Of a stretch of DNA of 33,704 nt, positions 24,385 to 31,158 are shown piece after piece. Both the position numbers and the translations under genes were made by a program. A model generated the notes under the pieces. The model had not been told where the DNA came from. It worked only from the letters and a program-made list of their open reading frames with translations, and did no database searches. The stretch's first letter is position 1. Each line of letters begins with the position of its first letter. The stretch is taken from assembly GCA_903901225.1 (NCBI GenBank), contig CAIUQE010000032.1, positions 1 through 33,704 on the forward strand. Reading direction: 5' to 3'. The DNA comes from Candidatus Omnitrophota bacterium (lineage in GTDB: Bacteria; Omnitrophota; Gorgyraeia; Zapsychrales; Fredricksoniimonadaceae).

Positions 24385-24495
24385 AAGAAAGCCCTTCGGC
24401 TTTTGGGCTAAAGGGCCTTCCATTTAAAGTCATTGTCCTTCAAGGATCTTTTAAATTGCCCCGCGCTGCAAACAAAATATATTGCAGCGGGGCAA
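24385..24495 (-). ncRNA. Conserved structured 3'-UTR RNA element, copy B
   Basis: On the minus strand: a strong hairpin (TTGCCCCGCTGCAA with TTGCAGC-GGGGCAA, 24495-24456), a middle stem of ATTTAAA (24456-24450) and TTTAAAT (24428-24422) enclosing TCCTTGAAGGA, and a terminator GCCCTT/AAGGGC (24416-24391) followed by TTTCTT. Sequence and stem order match 17238-17334 while the first hairpin differs. It lies 55 bases after the UppS-like gene and ends that operon. Confidence 0.6.
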
Positions 24496-24549
24496 GGAAC
24501 CCGGTCGCGCTCTGTAATTGTTGTAGTGACCAGCGATCAATTCTCCCCA

Positions 24550-25233
24550 TCAACCGCCCAAAGTGATGTCTTGTTCCTGATACCAGCTTAGTGCCTGGTA
24601 AAAGTGCTCCGGCTTGAAGTCCGGCCAATAATCATCAAGCACATAAAAATCAGCGTAGATCGACTGTACGGGCAAAAAGCCGCTCAATCTTCTGCACCCT
24701 CCCCACCGGATGATCAGATCAATCCTGGAAACCTCTGCGGACTTTATATTATTGATAATGTTCTTTTGAGCGGAATCAGCCGTTTTCAATGAATTCAAGT
24801 CCCATTCCCAGCCATAGTTGACCAGAAAATTGACTTTGATCCCCCCTTTCCCAAAAGTTCTTCGTTTGGTAAAAGGGATCAATTCTTTCGGGAATGACGG
24901 TGAATCGGTATTGCCCAAGACCAGCAAGGAAGCATCTTCTGCAGAAAGTATTTCTACGGCCTTGATGCAGGCATCCGTAAAAGCTCTTTTTTGTTCAGCG
25001 GGCCTTTTGGTGTTATCCGTGGTAAACCCGTAATAAGTGACTTCCTTGATACCTGTCTGCTGGCATAATCTTAAAAGAGTCAGGCCGGGATCAATTCCTT
25101 TTTCATACCCTTTTTCTTTGGGCATTCCATTTTGCTCGGACCATCTTCTATTGCCATCCGGAATGATCCCAATATGCTCTGGCAATCTTGTGATGACAGC
25201 TTCAGCATTGCGCTCCAGCATTTGCATTTGCAT
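24550..25233 (-). CDS. UppS-like cis-prenyltransferase (divergent)
   Basis: 227 residues. Isoprenyl diphosphate synthase signatures: HIGIIPDGNRRWS (usual HIAIIMDGNGRWA, with the Mg-binding Asp retained), YYGFTTDNTKRP (usual FSSENWxRP) and DLIIRWGGCRRLSGFLPVQSIYADFYV (usual RTGGExRLSNFLLWQxxYxE). Deviations are Met to Pro before DGN, Glu to Cys in the RTGGE box and Glu to Asp in YxE. It probably condenses isopentenyl diphosphate units to a cis-polyprenyl lipid carrier. Its location at the end of a stress operon suggests a second copy distinct from the housekeeping enzyme. AAGGGGG precedes the ATG. Confidence 0.88.
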   Translation of the reverse strand: MQMQMLERNAEAVITRLPEHIGIIPDGNRRWSEQNGMPKEKGYEKGIDPGLTLLRLCQQTGIKEVTYYGFTTDNTKRPAEQKRAFTDACIKAVEILSAEDASLLVLGNTDSPSFPKELIPFTKRRTFGKGGIKVNFLVNYGWEWDLNSLKTADSAQKNIINNIKSAEVSRIDLIIRWGGCRRLSGFLPVQSIYADFYVLDDYWPDFKPEHFYQALSWYQEQDITLGG

Positions 25234-25314
25234 CTTGCCCCCTTTCTCAGCGTTCAGCTCTCTGTATACTTCCCAAAAGAAGGATCAAGGCGTCTCCTTT
25301 AAGGTTGATGGCGA

Positions 25315-25464
25315 TCAAAGCTTTTTACGGCCGCTAATGACCCGCAAAATAATAACAATAACGGCAATAACGAGCAGGACGTGAATAAACCCGCCCATTG
25401 TGTACGACGAAACCAACCCTAACAGCCAAAGTATCACCAATACAACAGCAATTGTGTACAACAT
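25315..25464 (-). CDS. lmo0937-family small membrane protein
   Basis: 49 residues: MLYTIAVVLVILWLLGLVSS then YTMGGFIHVLLVIAVIVIIL and a basic end RVISGRKKL. Two hydrophobic helices joined by a Gly-rich turn with the family motif GGFIHxLLVIA. Homologues are common stress-associated membrane proteins of unknown function. AAGGAG before the ATG at 25464 supports the start. Confidence 0.88.
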   Translation of the reverse strand: MLYTIAVVLVILWLLGLVSSYTMGGFIHVLLVIAVIVIILRVISGRKKL

Positions 25465-25563
25465 GGCAAATCTCCTTGAAAAATTTTCATCAAAAATTTT
25501 TTAACTCCCGAACGCCACGACAGCCCCGCAGGCTAACGGGCGGCAGGAAGTGTCCTTTTCAAA

Positions 25564-25803
25564 CTATCGAACTGCGCGCTTTACGGCATCCCCAACATCA
25601 TGGCCCGCTGCTCTCAAATCATCTCCTACTGAGCTCCTGAAAAGCGGCCGACCTCCGGCAATGGCCCAAACAAGAAAAATGACCAGCAACAGTGACAAAA
25701 CACCTGTTGGCGCATACCCCCAGGACCTGCTGTGTGGCCACGCCGGCCAGGCCCCAATAACAAATACAAGCACGACAAATAATATGATCGTTTCAGTAGA
25801 CAT
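25564..25803 (-). CDS. DUF3309-family membrane protein with extended C-terminus
   Basis: 79 residues. The N-terminal 50 residues match the DUF3309 pattern: a hydrophobic helix, then PAWPHSRSWGYAPTG, then a second hydrophobic helix. The remaining 25 residues (RSSVGDDLRAAGHDVGDAVKRAVR) are an amphipathic extension not typical of the usual 50-residue family members. The function is unknown. GGAAC lies upstream. It follows the DUF2934 gene by 18 bases. Confidence 0.85.
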   Translation of the reverse strand: MSTETIILFVVLVFVIGAWPAWPHSRSWGYAPTGVLSLLLVIFLVWAIAGGRPLFRSSVGDDLRAAGHDVGDAVKRAVR

Positions 25804-25821
25804 AAAATTGTTCCTTCTTTC

Positions 25822-25995
25822 TTAATGGTTGTTCTTTACTGTTTGCTCGGCTTCCAGCCAGTTATCCAAGGCGGGCCCGCCTTTTTTCTGATAGATCTGA
25901 TACGCCAAAAGTTGTATAGAACCATCATCCACGACGACATCTGATTCGTTGGCGTGATGATGGTGATGCCTGTGATGATGCTGTTGTGCTGACAT
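25822..25995 (-). CDS. DUF2934-family protein with His-rich N-terminus
   Basis: 57 residues. After MSAQQ comes a tract with eight His in nine positions (HHHRHHHHH), then a linker and the DUF2934 core IQLLAYQIYQKKGG followed by ALDNWLEAEQTV, matching the family pattern of a helix, Gly-rich turn and DNWLxAE. The His tract could bind nickel, zinc or copper. The function of DUF2934 is unknown. GGAG seven bases before the ATG supports the start. It is the first gene after dyad promoter P4. Confidence 0.82.
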   Translation of the reverse strand: MSAQQHHHRHHHHHANESDVVVDDGSIQLLAYQIYQKKGGPALDNWLEAEQTVKNNH

Positions 25996-26219
25996 TGTTG
26001 TCTCCTGTATTTAATTCGGTTTCTCGGTTACCCGCATCCACAATTTTTATCTGTAAATTATGTATTTTTCAGCCCATATTTCGGAACTTGCCAAGTCTTA
26101 TCTTCATATTTCGGCTGATCCGATATTCTTTCTTTTTTTGAACTTTTGTCGCCGGGCTGTTTCTTCTGTGATATTTGCTTCATTGAAGTCTCCCCATTAC
26201 GCCATTGTTCTGATCGTAT
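25996..26219 (-). other. AT-rich leader of the stress operon
   Basis: About 220 AT-rich bases between promoter P4 and the DUF2934 ATG. No gene is supported; an open frame on the plus strand here has no ribosome site. Confidence 0.3.
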
Positions 26220-26271
26220 ATTTTATCCTAGGGAAAACCGAAAAAGAATCAATTGTACTGCGGTATAACAG
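26220..26271 (-). promoter_or_regulatory. Dyad-controlled promoter P4 (copy 4, long spacer)
   Basis: Dyad arms CAATTGTACT (26250-26259) and GGTATAACAG (26262-26271) surround GC. A TTGATT -35 (26252-26247) is followed by TAAAAT (26225-26220), but the spacer is 21 bases rather than 16-17, so this copy may be weaker or use another -10. It begins six bases after the terminator of the Sel1/MORN operon. Confidence 0.65.
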
Positions 26272-26276
26272 GAGGC

Positions 26277-26316
26277 AAAAAAACCCCACCACGACCATTG
26301 GTCAGGATGAGGTTTT
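26277..26316 (-). terminator. Intrinsic terminator of the secreted-protein operon
   Basis: On the minus strand AAAACC...GACC pairs with GGTC...GGGGTTTT and continues into a run of T. It separates the Sel1/MORN gene from promoter P4 and is the 3' part of RNA element C. Confidence 0.75.
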
Positions 26317-26400
26317 GGCTCCAGGCGCCCTCGTTTCGACTGGGCGTCCTATATAAGGTGGCTGGGGGGGTGAAGTTAGAACTCGTTTAACGAGCTACCC
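26277..26400 (-). ncRNA. Conserved 3'-UTR element, copy C
   Basis: Just after the Sel1/MORN gene, the minus strand has hairpin CTCGTT-A-AACGAG (26394-26382), then GTTCTAACTTCACC, CCAGCCACC, a second small stem and the terminator at 26277-26316. The order and core sequence match 32422-32528. No known RNA family was recognised. Confidence 0.5.
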
Positions 26401-26447
26401 AATCAGGTCGACGCCGCGATTGAGCGCCGCCAACCTTGCTCATGATC

Positions 26448-28064
26448 CTATTTGGCCTCAAGATCTCCTTTGATATCACAAGCTTTACATTCGACCAAAG
26501 TCCCGTCTTTGAAGTTCTCGACTAACCGAATAACCCCGTTCTCATCATATGTTGTTGATATCCCATCGAGCACGTCGTCCTTATAAAACCCCTCCTGCTT
26601 CAAACGACCGTTTGCAAAATAGATCTTATACGGGCCGTCTTCCTTCCCTTGCTTATATATGCCCTCTGCCGCCAGATAGCCACTCTCGTCATAATGCTTA
26701 TAAGGCCCTTGAGGGGCATTATCCTTATACGTTTGCTCCAACATCAAAGCTCCGCTTGGATAATATTTCTTGTTAGGCCCATTGATACTAAAGTCGGTAA
26801 AGATTCCCTCTTCTTTAAGATGACCGTCCACAGCATATATCCTATACGGACCATCCTGCCGATCATCTTTGTAAACACCTTCCATCAAAACACCATCTCT
26901 GTAATACTCTTTAGAAGGGCCTTCTTTCTTACCATCCTTATAAGTAAATTCTTCGTGTAATTTTCCGTTCTCAAAATAATGTTTGTACACCCCTTGGATA
27001 ATTCCGTTGACATACACGCCTTCTTCTTTCAAGACGCCATTCTTATAATAATGCTTATGCGGCCCTTGACGCTCGCCATCCACATACATCCACTCGGCCA
27101 CCTCTCCCAGCTCATCGTAATATTTATACAGGCCATCCTGAACACCTTCTAAATAAACACCCTCGTCTTTTATCTTGCCGTCGAGATAGTAATTCTTGTA
27201 CGGCCCGTTGGTGATCAGCGCGGCCAGACGCTTGCGTGCTTTAGCGTGTCCTTGACGTGCCGCCTGGCAATACAGGTCGGCAGCTTTCTTCAGATCCATT
27301 TCAACGCCATGGCCCTCTTCATACAAACCTCCAAGGGCATATTGCGAGTCAGCGTCACCCTGTTCCACCGCCAGGCCGAACCATACGGCAGCTTCCTTAT
27401 AATCTTGCGGCACGCCGCGACCATTTTCATAAAGAATGCCCATGTTATGCTGAGCATCCGCCCGGCCATACGCCACAGCTTTGTAAGTCCATTCTGCCGC
27501 TTCTTTATCATTCTTCTCAACGCCTTGCCCGAGCATATAAAGCACGCCCATATTATATTGAGCGTCGATCTCGCCCTGCTCTGCGGCCTTTAAGCACCAG
27601 GCGGCAGCGGCAACATCATCCTTCGTAACACCGATCCCTTTGGTATAACAAACGCTCAGGCAAAGTTGAGCGGTGGCATAACCCTGCTGTGCCGACTCAA
27701 GAAACCACCGAACAGCCTGCGCGTCATCCCAGGGAACTCCATGCCCATTCGCGTAAAGGATGGCCAGATTATACTGAGCCATCGCATTGCCCTGGTCCGC
27801 CGCCTTCTGATACCACAGCGCGGCCTTTGCATAATCGCGCTCGACGCCTAAACCATCATTGCAAAGCGCGCCAAGATTGTTTTGAGCGGTAACATGCCCC
27901 TGAAGGGCGGCCTTTAGCCACCATTCTTCTGCCAACTGATAATTGCGCTCAACCTCGTCTCCCGCTTTATAACAGGCTCCCAAATCAAATTGGGCTTGAG
28001 CATCGCCGGCATTAGCATTCTTAACCGTCGAGATGATATCGAACAAAATGTCGTCATTGAACAT
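26448..28064 (-). CDS. Sel1-repeat / MORN-like (YwqK-type) repeat protein
   Basis: 538 residues, no signal peptide. Residues 10-290 hold about seven Sel1 repeats of 36 residues (pattern AQYNLGxLYxxGxGVxxDxxxAAxWxxKAAxQG), an alpha-solenoid for protein binding. Residues 290-525 hold about ten 23-residue repeats of the type GPYKxYYxNGxLKEEGxYKDGxxx, the MORN_2/YwqK family, predicting a beta-sheet ladder. Joining the two in one chain is uncommon. The protein ends with a Cys-x-x-Cys-like ECKACD. AAGG lies eight bases before the ATG. It is the last of six genes and follows the 108-residue gene by five bases. Confidence 0.9.
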   Translation of the reverse strand: MFNDDILFDIISTVKNANAGDAQAQFDLGACYKAGDEVERNYQLAEEWWLKAALQGHVTAQNNLGALCNDGLGVERDYAKAALWYQKAADQGNAMAQYNLAILYANGHGVPWDDAQAVRWFLESAQQGYATAQLCLSVCYTKGIGVTKDDVAAAAWCLKAAEQGEIDAQYNMGVLYMLGQGVEKNDKEAAEWTYKAVAYGRADAQHNMGILYENGRGVPQDYKEAAVWFGLAVEQGDADSQYALGGLYEEGHGVEMDLKKAADLYCQAARQGHAKARKRLAALITNGPYKNYYLDGKIKDEGVYLEGVQDGLYKYYDELGEVAEWMYVDGERQGPHKHYYKNGVLKEEGVYVNGIIQGVYKHYFENGKLHEEFTYKDGKKEGPSKEYYRDGVLMEGVYKDDRQDGPYRIYAVDGHLKEEGIFTDFSINGPNKKYYPSGALMLEQTYKDNAPQGPYKHYDESGYLAAEGIYKQGKEDGPYKIYFANGRLKQEGFYKDDVLDGISTTYDENGVIRLVENFKDGTLVECKACDIKGDLEAK

Positions 28065-28069
28065 AGTTG

Positions 28070-28396
28070 TTACCTTGTCGCGTTAGGAGCGGGTTCTGTA
28101 TTTCCTGCTTGCGAGCGGATATTGGCGATAACGGCCTGTAATTCCTTGACCAGATCCTCGAGCGCGCTGATCTTGCCCTGGGCCGCCTTCTCCAGGCTGG
28201 CGTACTCGCCTTTCAAATACTGCGCTTCAGCCTCAAGTTCTTTGATCCTCTTGTCCTTTTCATCACGAATGCCCGCAGGAGCTGAAACTTTTTCCTTAGT
28301 CTTCATATCCTCCGGGCCTCTGGTTTGAGCAAAACATATTTGCCCTGAGAAAATTACGACGACCAGCAGCATACTTAACATTCTTTTAGAGATCAT
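28070..28396 (-). CDS. Small secreted coiled-coil protein
   Basis: 108 residues. A signal peptide (MISKRMLSMLLVVVIFSGQICFA) is followed by a Lys/Glu-rich segment and a heptad-patterned helix (about 45-92, KDKRIKELEAEAQYLKGEY onward), so a periplasmic coiled coil. Its start overlaps the preceding gene by 11 bases, indicating translational coupling. I do not recognise a family. Confidence 0.8.
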   Translation of the reverse strand: MISKRMLSMLLVVVIFSGQICFAQTRGPEDMKTKEKVSAPAGIRDEKDKRIKELEAEAQYLKGEYASLEKAAQGKISALEDLVKELQAVIANIRSQAGNTEPAPNATR

Positions 28397-28682
28397 TCTT
28401 AGCTCCAGGTTTAACAGGTATTTTTAGGATTGTATCATCCTCCTTACCCGACACGTTGCTGTCAGCATGATCCGTATCTGAGGACTGTATGACCGGATCA
28501 AGAGCTTGTGCGCGCACCTCAAGCATGATCCTTTTGACTTCTTCCACAGTGATAAGGCTCCCGACGCCGCTGTCCGGGATCCCGACTGAATTGGAACCAA
28601 CGGCTTTATCGGCCACGGCTATTACAATGATGAGCACACACAGCCATAGTTGAAATGTTCTCATCGTGCCTGCGCAACACAT
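28386..28682 (-). CDS. Small secreted or membrane-anchored protein of unknown function
   Basis: 98 residues from the first ATG, whose A is shared with the stop codon of the upstream gene (TAATG). An alternative ATG six codons later has CAGG before it and would give a cleaner signal peptide (MRTFQLWLCVLIIVIAVADKAVG). The rest is polar and acidic, without motifs. The family is not recognised. Confidence 0.7.
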   Translation of the reverse strand: MCCAGTMRTFQLWLCVLIIVIAVADKAVGSNSVGIPDSGVGSLITVEEVKRIMLEVRAQALDPVIQSSDTDHADSNVSGKEDDTILKIPVKPGAKNDL

Positions 28683-29662
28683 TATTTGTCCATATCGACA
28701 GGCGAAACAAAAAAATACTGCCCGTTCTTAAAGAAATCCGCAGGGCTATAATCTATACCTATGGCAGACTTTATTTTATCACCTGAAGGTGAGATCTTAT
28801 CGGCCTTCGCCATATTGAGCAGCGCCCAATCCGCTTCCGAGCAAACCACATTGTCCTTACCCCATGCCCCGTAATTAGTCCCCAGGTATCCACCGGCCCC
28901 CAGAGACTTGCGGTTCTTCGCAGCCATCTCCACCGCCGCCCCGTAAAGAGCTTTGGCTTCTTTCTCATTCAAAGGTTGCGCCAGCCTCGCGACTTCTGCG
29001 CCGCGGGAACTATACCTTTTAAGAACCTCATCTTCAAAAATGATCCGCGGGCCTTCACCCGGGATGTTCTCCAAGAAATGCTTTACTCCCTTAACTTCCT
29101 TTAGATACAGCACAGTATGCGACGCACCGGATGCGCTGTCCCACGACAGAAGGTTGTCAGCCTTATTTATGATCTTACTGAACCCTTTCGCATTGATCAG
29201 CAAAACATCACCCGACTGGAGCTCATCGAACTTTTTAGGCGGCAACGGCGGGACCTCTGTCTTCAGGAAGGCATAGATCGCAGCCGCCCATTTATTGGGC
29301 GCCTCAATGCGCTGCTCAATAAGCCGCTTCTCGCCAGCCATCGAGGCGTAATCCATCTCAGGCGCCTCAACGTTCAATAAACTACTGTTAAAATCGTTAA
29401 CAGCGGCAATATAACTTTCCCTCTGCTTCTGTAAGGCCTCATACTCCTCATCCGTTTGATCTTCAGCGGCCTTCGCGGAAAAAGCGTCGGCCGCGTCCTT
29501 AAAGCTCTGGAACAGGTTATCCAGCAAAGCGGCTTTCTCGTCAAACGTGATCTTGTTTACGGAATTAAGCGTAACAGGAACATCATTCCGGGCGGGTATC
29601 TTGTCATCAGCATAAGTGACGACACTAAAGAACGTAAGGATCATGACCAGAAACATTTTCAT
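28682..29662 (-). CDS. Secreted YiiX/NlpC-P60-like permuted papain-fold enzyme
   Basis: 326 residues. Signal peptide 1-18, a helical region (40-135), then a domain beginning ELQSGDVLLINAKG (about 147-160) with SHTVLYL carrying His182 and, far downstream, NVVCSEADW with Cys274. His before Cys in this spacing, with GDVLL at the start and a YS-PADFF element near the end, is the permuted layout of the YiiX/YaeF (DUF830) group. These act as amidases or thioesterases on peptide or lipid substrates in the envelope; the exact substrate is unknown. AGGGG precedes the ATG. Confidence 0.82.
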   Translation of the reverse strand: MKMFLVMILTFFSVVTYADDKIPARNDVPVTLNSVNKITFDEKAALLDNLFQSFKDAADAFSAKAAEDQTDEEYEALQKQRESYIAAVNDFNSSLLNVEAPEMDYASMAGEKRLIEQRIEAPNKWAAAIYAFLKTEVPPLPPKKFDELQSGDVLLINAKGFSKIINKADNLLSWDSASGASHTVLYLKEVKGVKHFLENIPGEGPRIIFEDEVLKRYSSRGAEVARLAQPLNEKEAKALYGAAVEMAAKNRKSLGAGGYLGTNYGAWGKDNVVCSEADWALLNMAKADKISPSGDKIKSAIGIDYSPADFFKNGQYFFVSPVDMDK

Positions 29663-29703
29663 AAAATATTCCCCTGTTATTACTCGACAACTGTTGATGG
29701 CCT

Positions 29704-31158
29704 CTACTTGCCTGACAATTCTGACGCGAAACGCCGCAGCTCTTCCATCGTCTTGCCACCCCCGGTAATTTGCAAAACCCCATCGTTAAGCGGATCACGC
29801 ATAACAGCGACACACACAAGCCTGCCGTTTAAAATAAACCCCGCTTCATACCCTGAATTCTGCTCTGAGAATTCTTTTAACGCCTGCTTCGCATCGTCTT
29901 GGAAAGTTATCCTGACACCCGGGAAGGAAGGATCATAGAAAACATCAGCACTTTTTATCTTACCGGTAATATCAAACACACGTTCTGACGCCAGAATGAC
30001 CTGCCGCCCCTGGTAAGCATATTCCTTTCCCGCAGGAACTGCTTCGCTCTCACCCGCGATCGTCTTATCCTCTTCTTGACTGCGCAATACGCGTAACTGA
30101 TCAACCTCGCGCATCATCATCTCATGAATAATGGCTTGCGCCATAACCAGCACGTCGGCGGTATCACGGAGCATATCAAAAAGTTCCTGGGAATTCTTGC
30201 CATCCAAAAAAGATCTGAGATAGACCGATAAACCAAGAAAAGGTGCCGCCTTAAGCGGGCAAATGTGCGTCCGGTCACTCTCATCAAGCTTGGCCAACCA
30301 ATCATCATAGGCATCCGCGGGAATAGTGTACCGTCCAGGAACCATAGGTCTCCCGTTTTCAATGGCATGTTGCGCCCACTGACCGGGAACGGCTTCCTTA
30401 ATAAGCTCACGGGTCTTTGTCGCAGCTTCAATATCATTATTCCTGACATAAGCTTCTACGATCGAAAGATATGGCCAGCTTGTATCGTCAGTTGACACCA
30501 GAAGGCCCGTCGTTTGTCGCGCGCCGGCAATATCACCCATTCCCGCCTGAGCCTCAACAATATGGATCAGCGCGTTTCTTTTATATTCTCCCCTGAGAAA
30601 GTTATTCGCGATCTTTATGGCCAGCTCACTATGGCCTGATTCAGCCCATAATCTGGCCGCGTCGCATAAGTTCTTTCCCTTTTTATCCCTCGTCAAAATA
30701 TCACCCTGATAACTCAGCTCCTCGCCCTGCCCCGTACCCAGGCTGCTGAATATTTGACCAGCCGCCTCTTCAAGCAATTCAAGCAAGCGTGAAATGTTGG
30801 CTTGATCTTTCACATATAAATTCTCCATCAACGCAAGAACAGCATCCCGCGTTGTCAAAGGAGCATCGACGGCAGACGCAAGATACGCACCCAACCAGGC
30901 CATGGCCCGCAACTCATGTCCGGGGACCCTGGATTCTGCCAGACCTAAATTGTAATAAATATCCGGCTCTCCGGCGACAATAGCCCGCGCTTGCTCAAAA
31001 TACCGGATCGCCAGCGGGTAATCACCATTCCTTGCCGCGGCTATACCTTGATTCATGACTGGCTGAACCTCAGAAGGAACCCTCGCCGATACAGGCGTCG
31101 CAAGTATCAAAAATAAGAAACAAAGACCTGGTTTAAACATGGCACGTATTTTCTTCAT
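29704..31158 (-). CDS. Secreted TPR-containing protein
   Basis: 484 residues. Signal peptide 1-25 (LCFLFLILATPVSA). TPR-like repeats start at 28-60 (GIAAARNGDYPLAIRYFEQARAI, then PDIYYNLGLAESRV) and more helical pairs occur at about 165-270 (HSELAIKIANNFLRGEYKRNALIHIVEAQAGMGD). The C-terminal 110 residues look like a separate alpha/beta domain. The start codon overlaps the stop of the upstream gene as ATGA (31158-31155). It probably acts as a periplasmic scaffold with its operon partners. No specific family is recognised. Confidence 0.85.
   Translation of the reverse strand: MKKIRAMFKPGLCFLFLILATPVSARVPSEVQPVMNQGIAAARNGDYPLAIRYFEQARAIVAGEPDIYYNLGLAESRVPGHELRAMAWLGAYLASAVDAPLTTRDAVLALMENLYVKDQANISRLLELLEEAAGQIFSSLGTGQGEELSYQGDILTRDKKGKNLCDAARLWAESGHSELAIKIANNFLRGEYKRNALIHIVEAQAGMGDIAGARQTTGLLVSTDDTSWPYLSIVEAYVRNNDIEAATKTRELIKEAVPGQWAQHAIENGRPMVPGRYTIPADAYDDWLAKLDESDRTHICPLKAAPFLGLSVYLRSFLDGKNSQELFDMLRDTADVLVMAQAIIHEMMMREVDQLRVLRSQEEDKTIAGESEAVPAGKEYAYQGRQVILASERVFDITGKIKSADVFYDPSFPGVRITFQDDAKQALKEFSEQNSGYEAGFILNGRLVCVAVMRDPLNDGVLQITGGGKTMEELRRFASELSGK

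Noticed and set aside
26357-26400. Integron attC-like site (GTTAGA with imperfect inverted repeats)
   Set aside because: The R'/R'' consensus pairs are incomplete and there is no integrase or cassette array; the match to 32473-32528 points to an RNA or terminator element instead.
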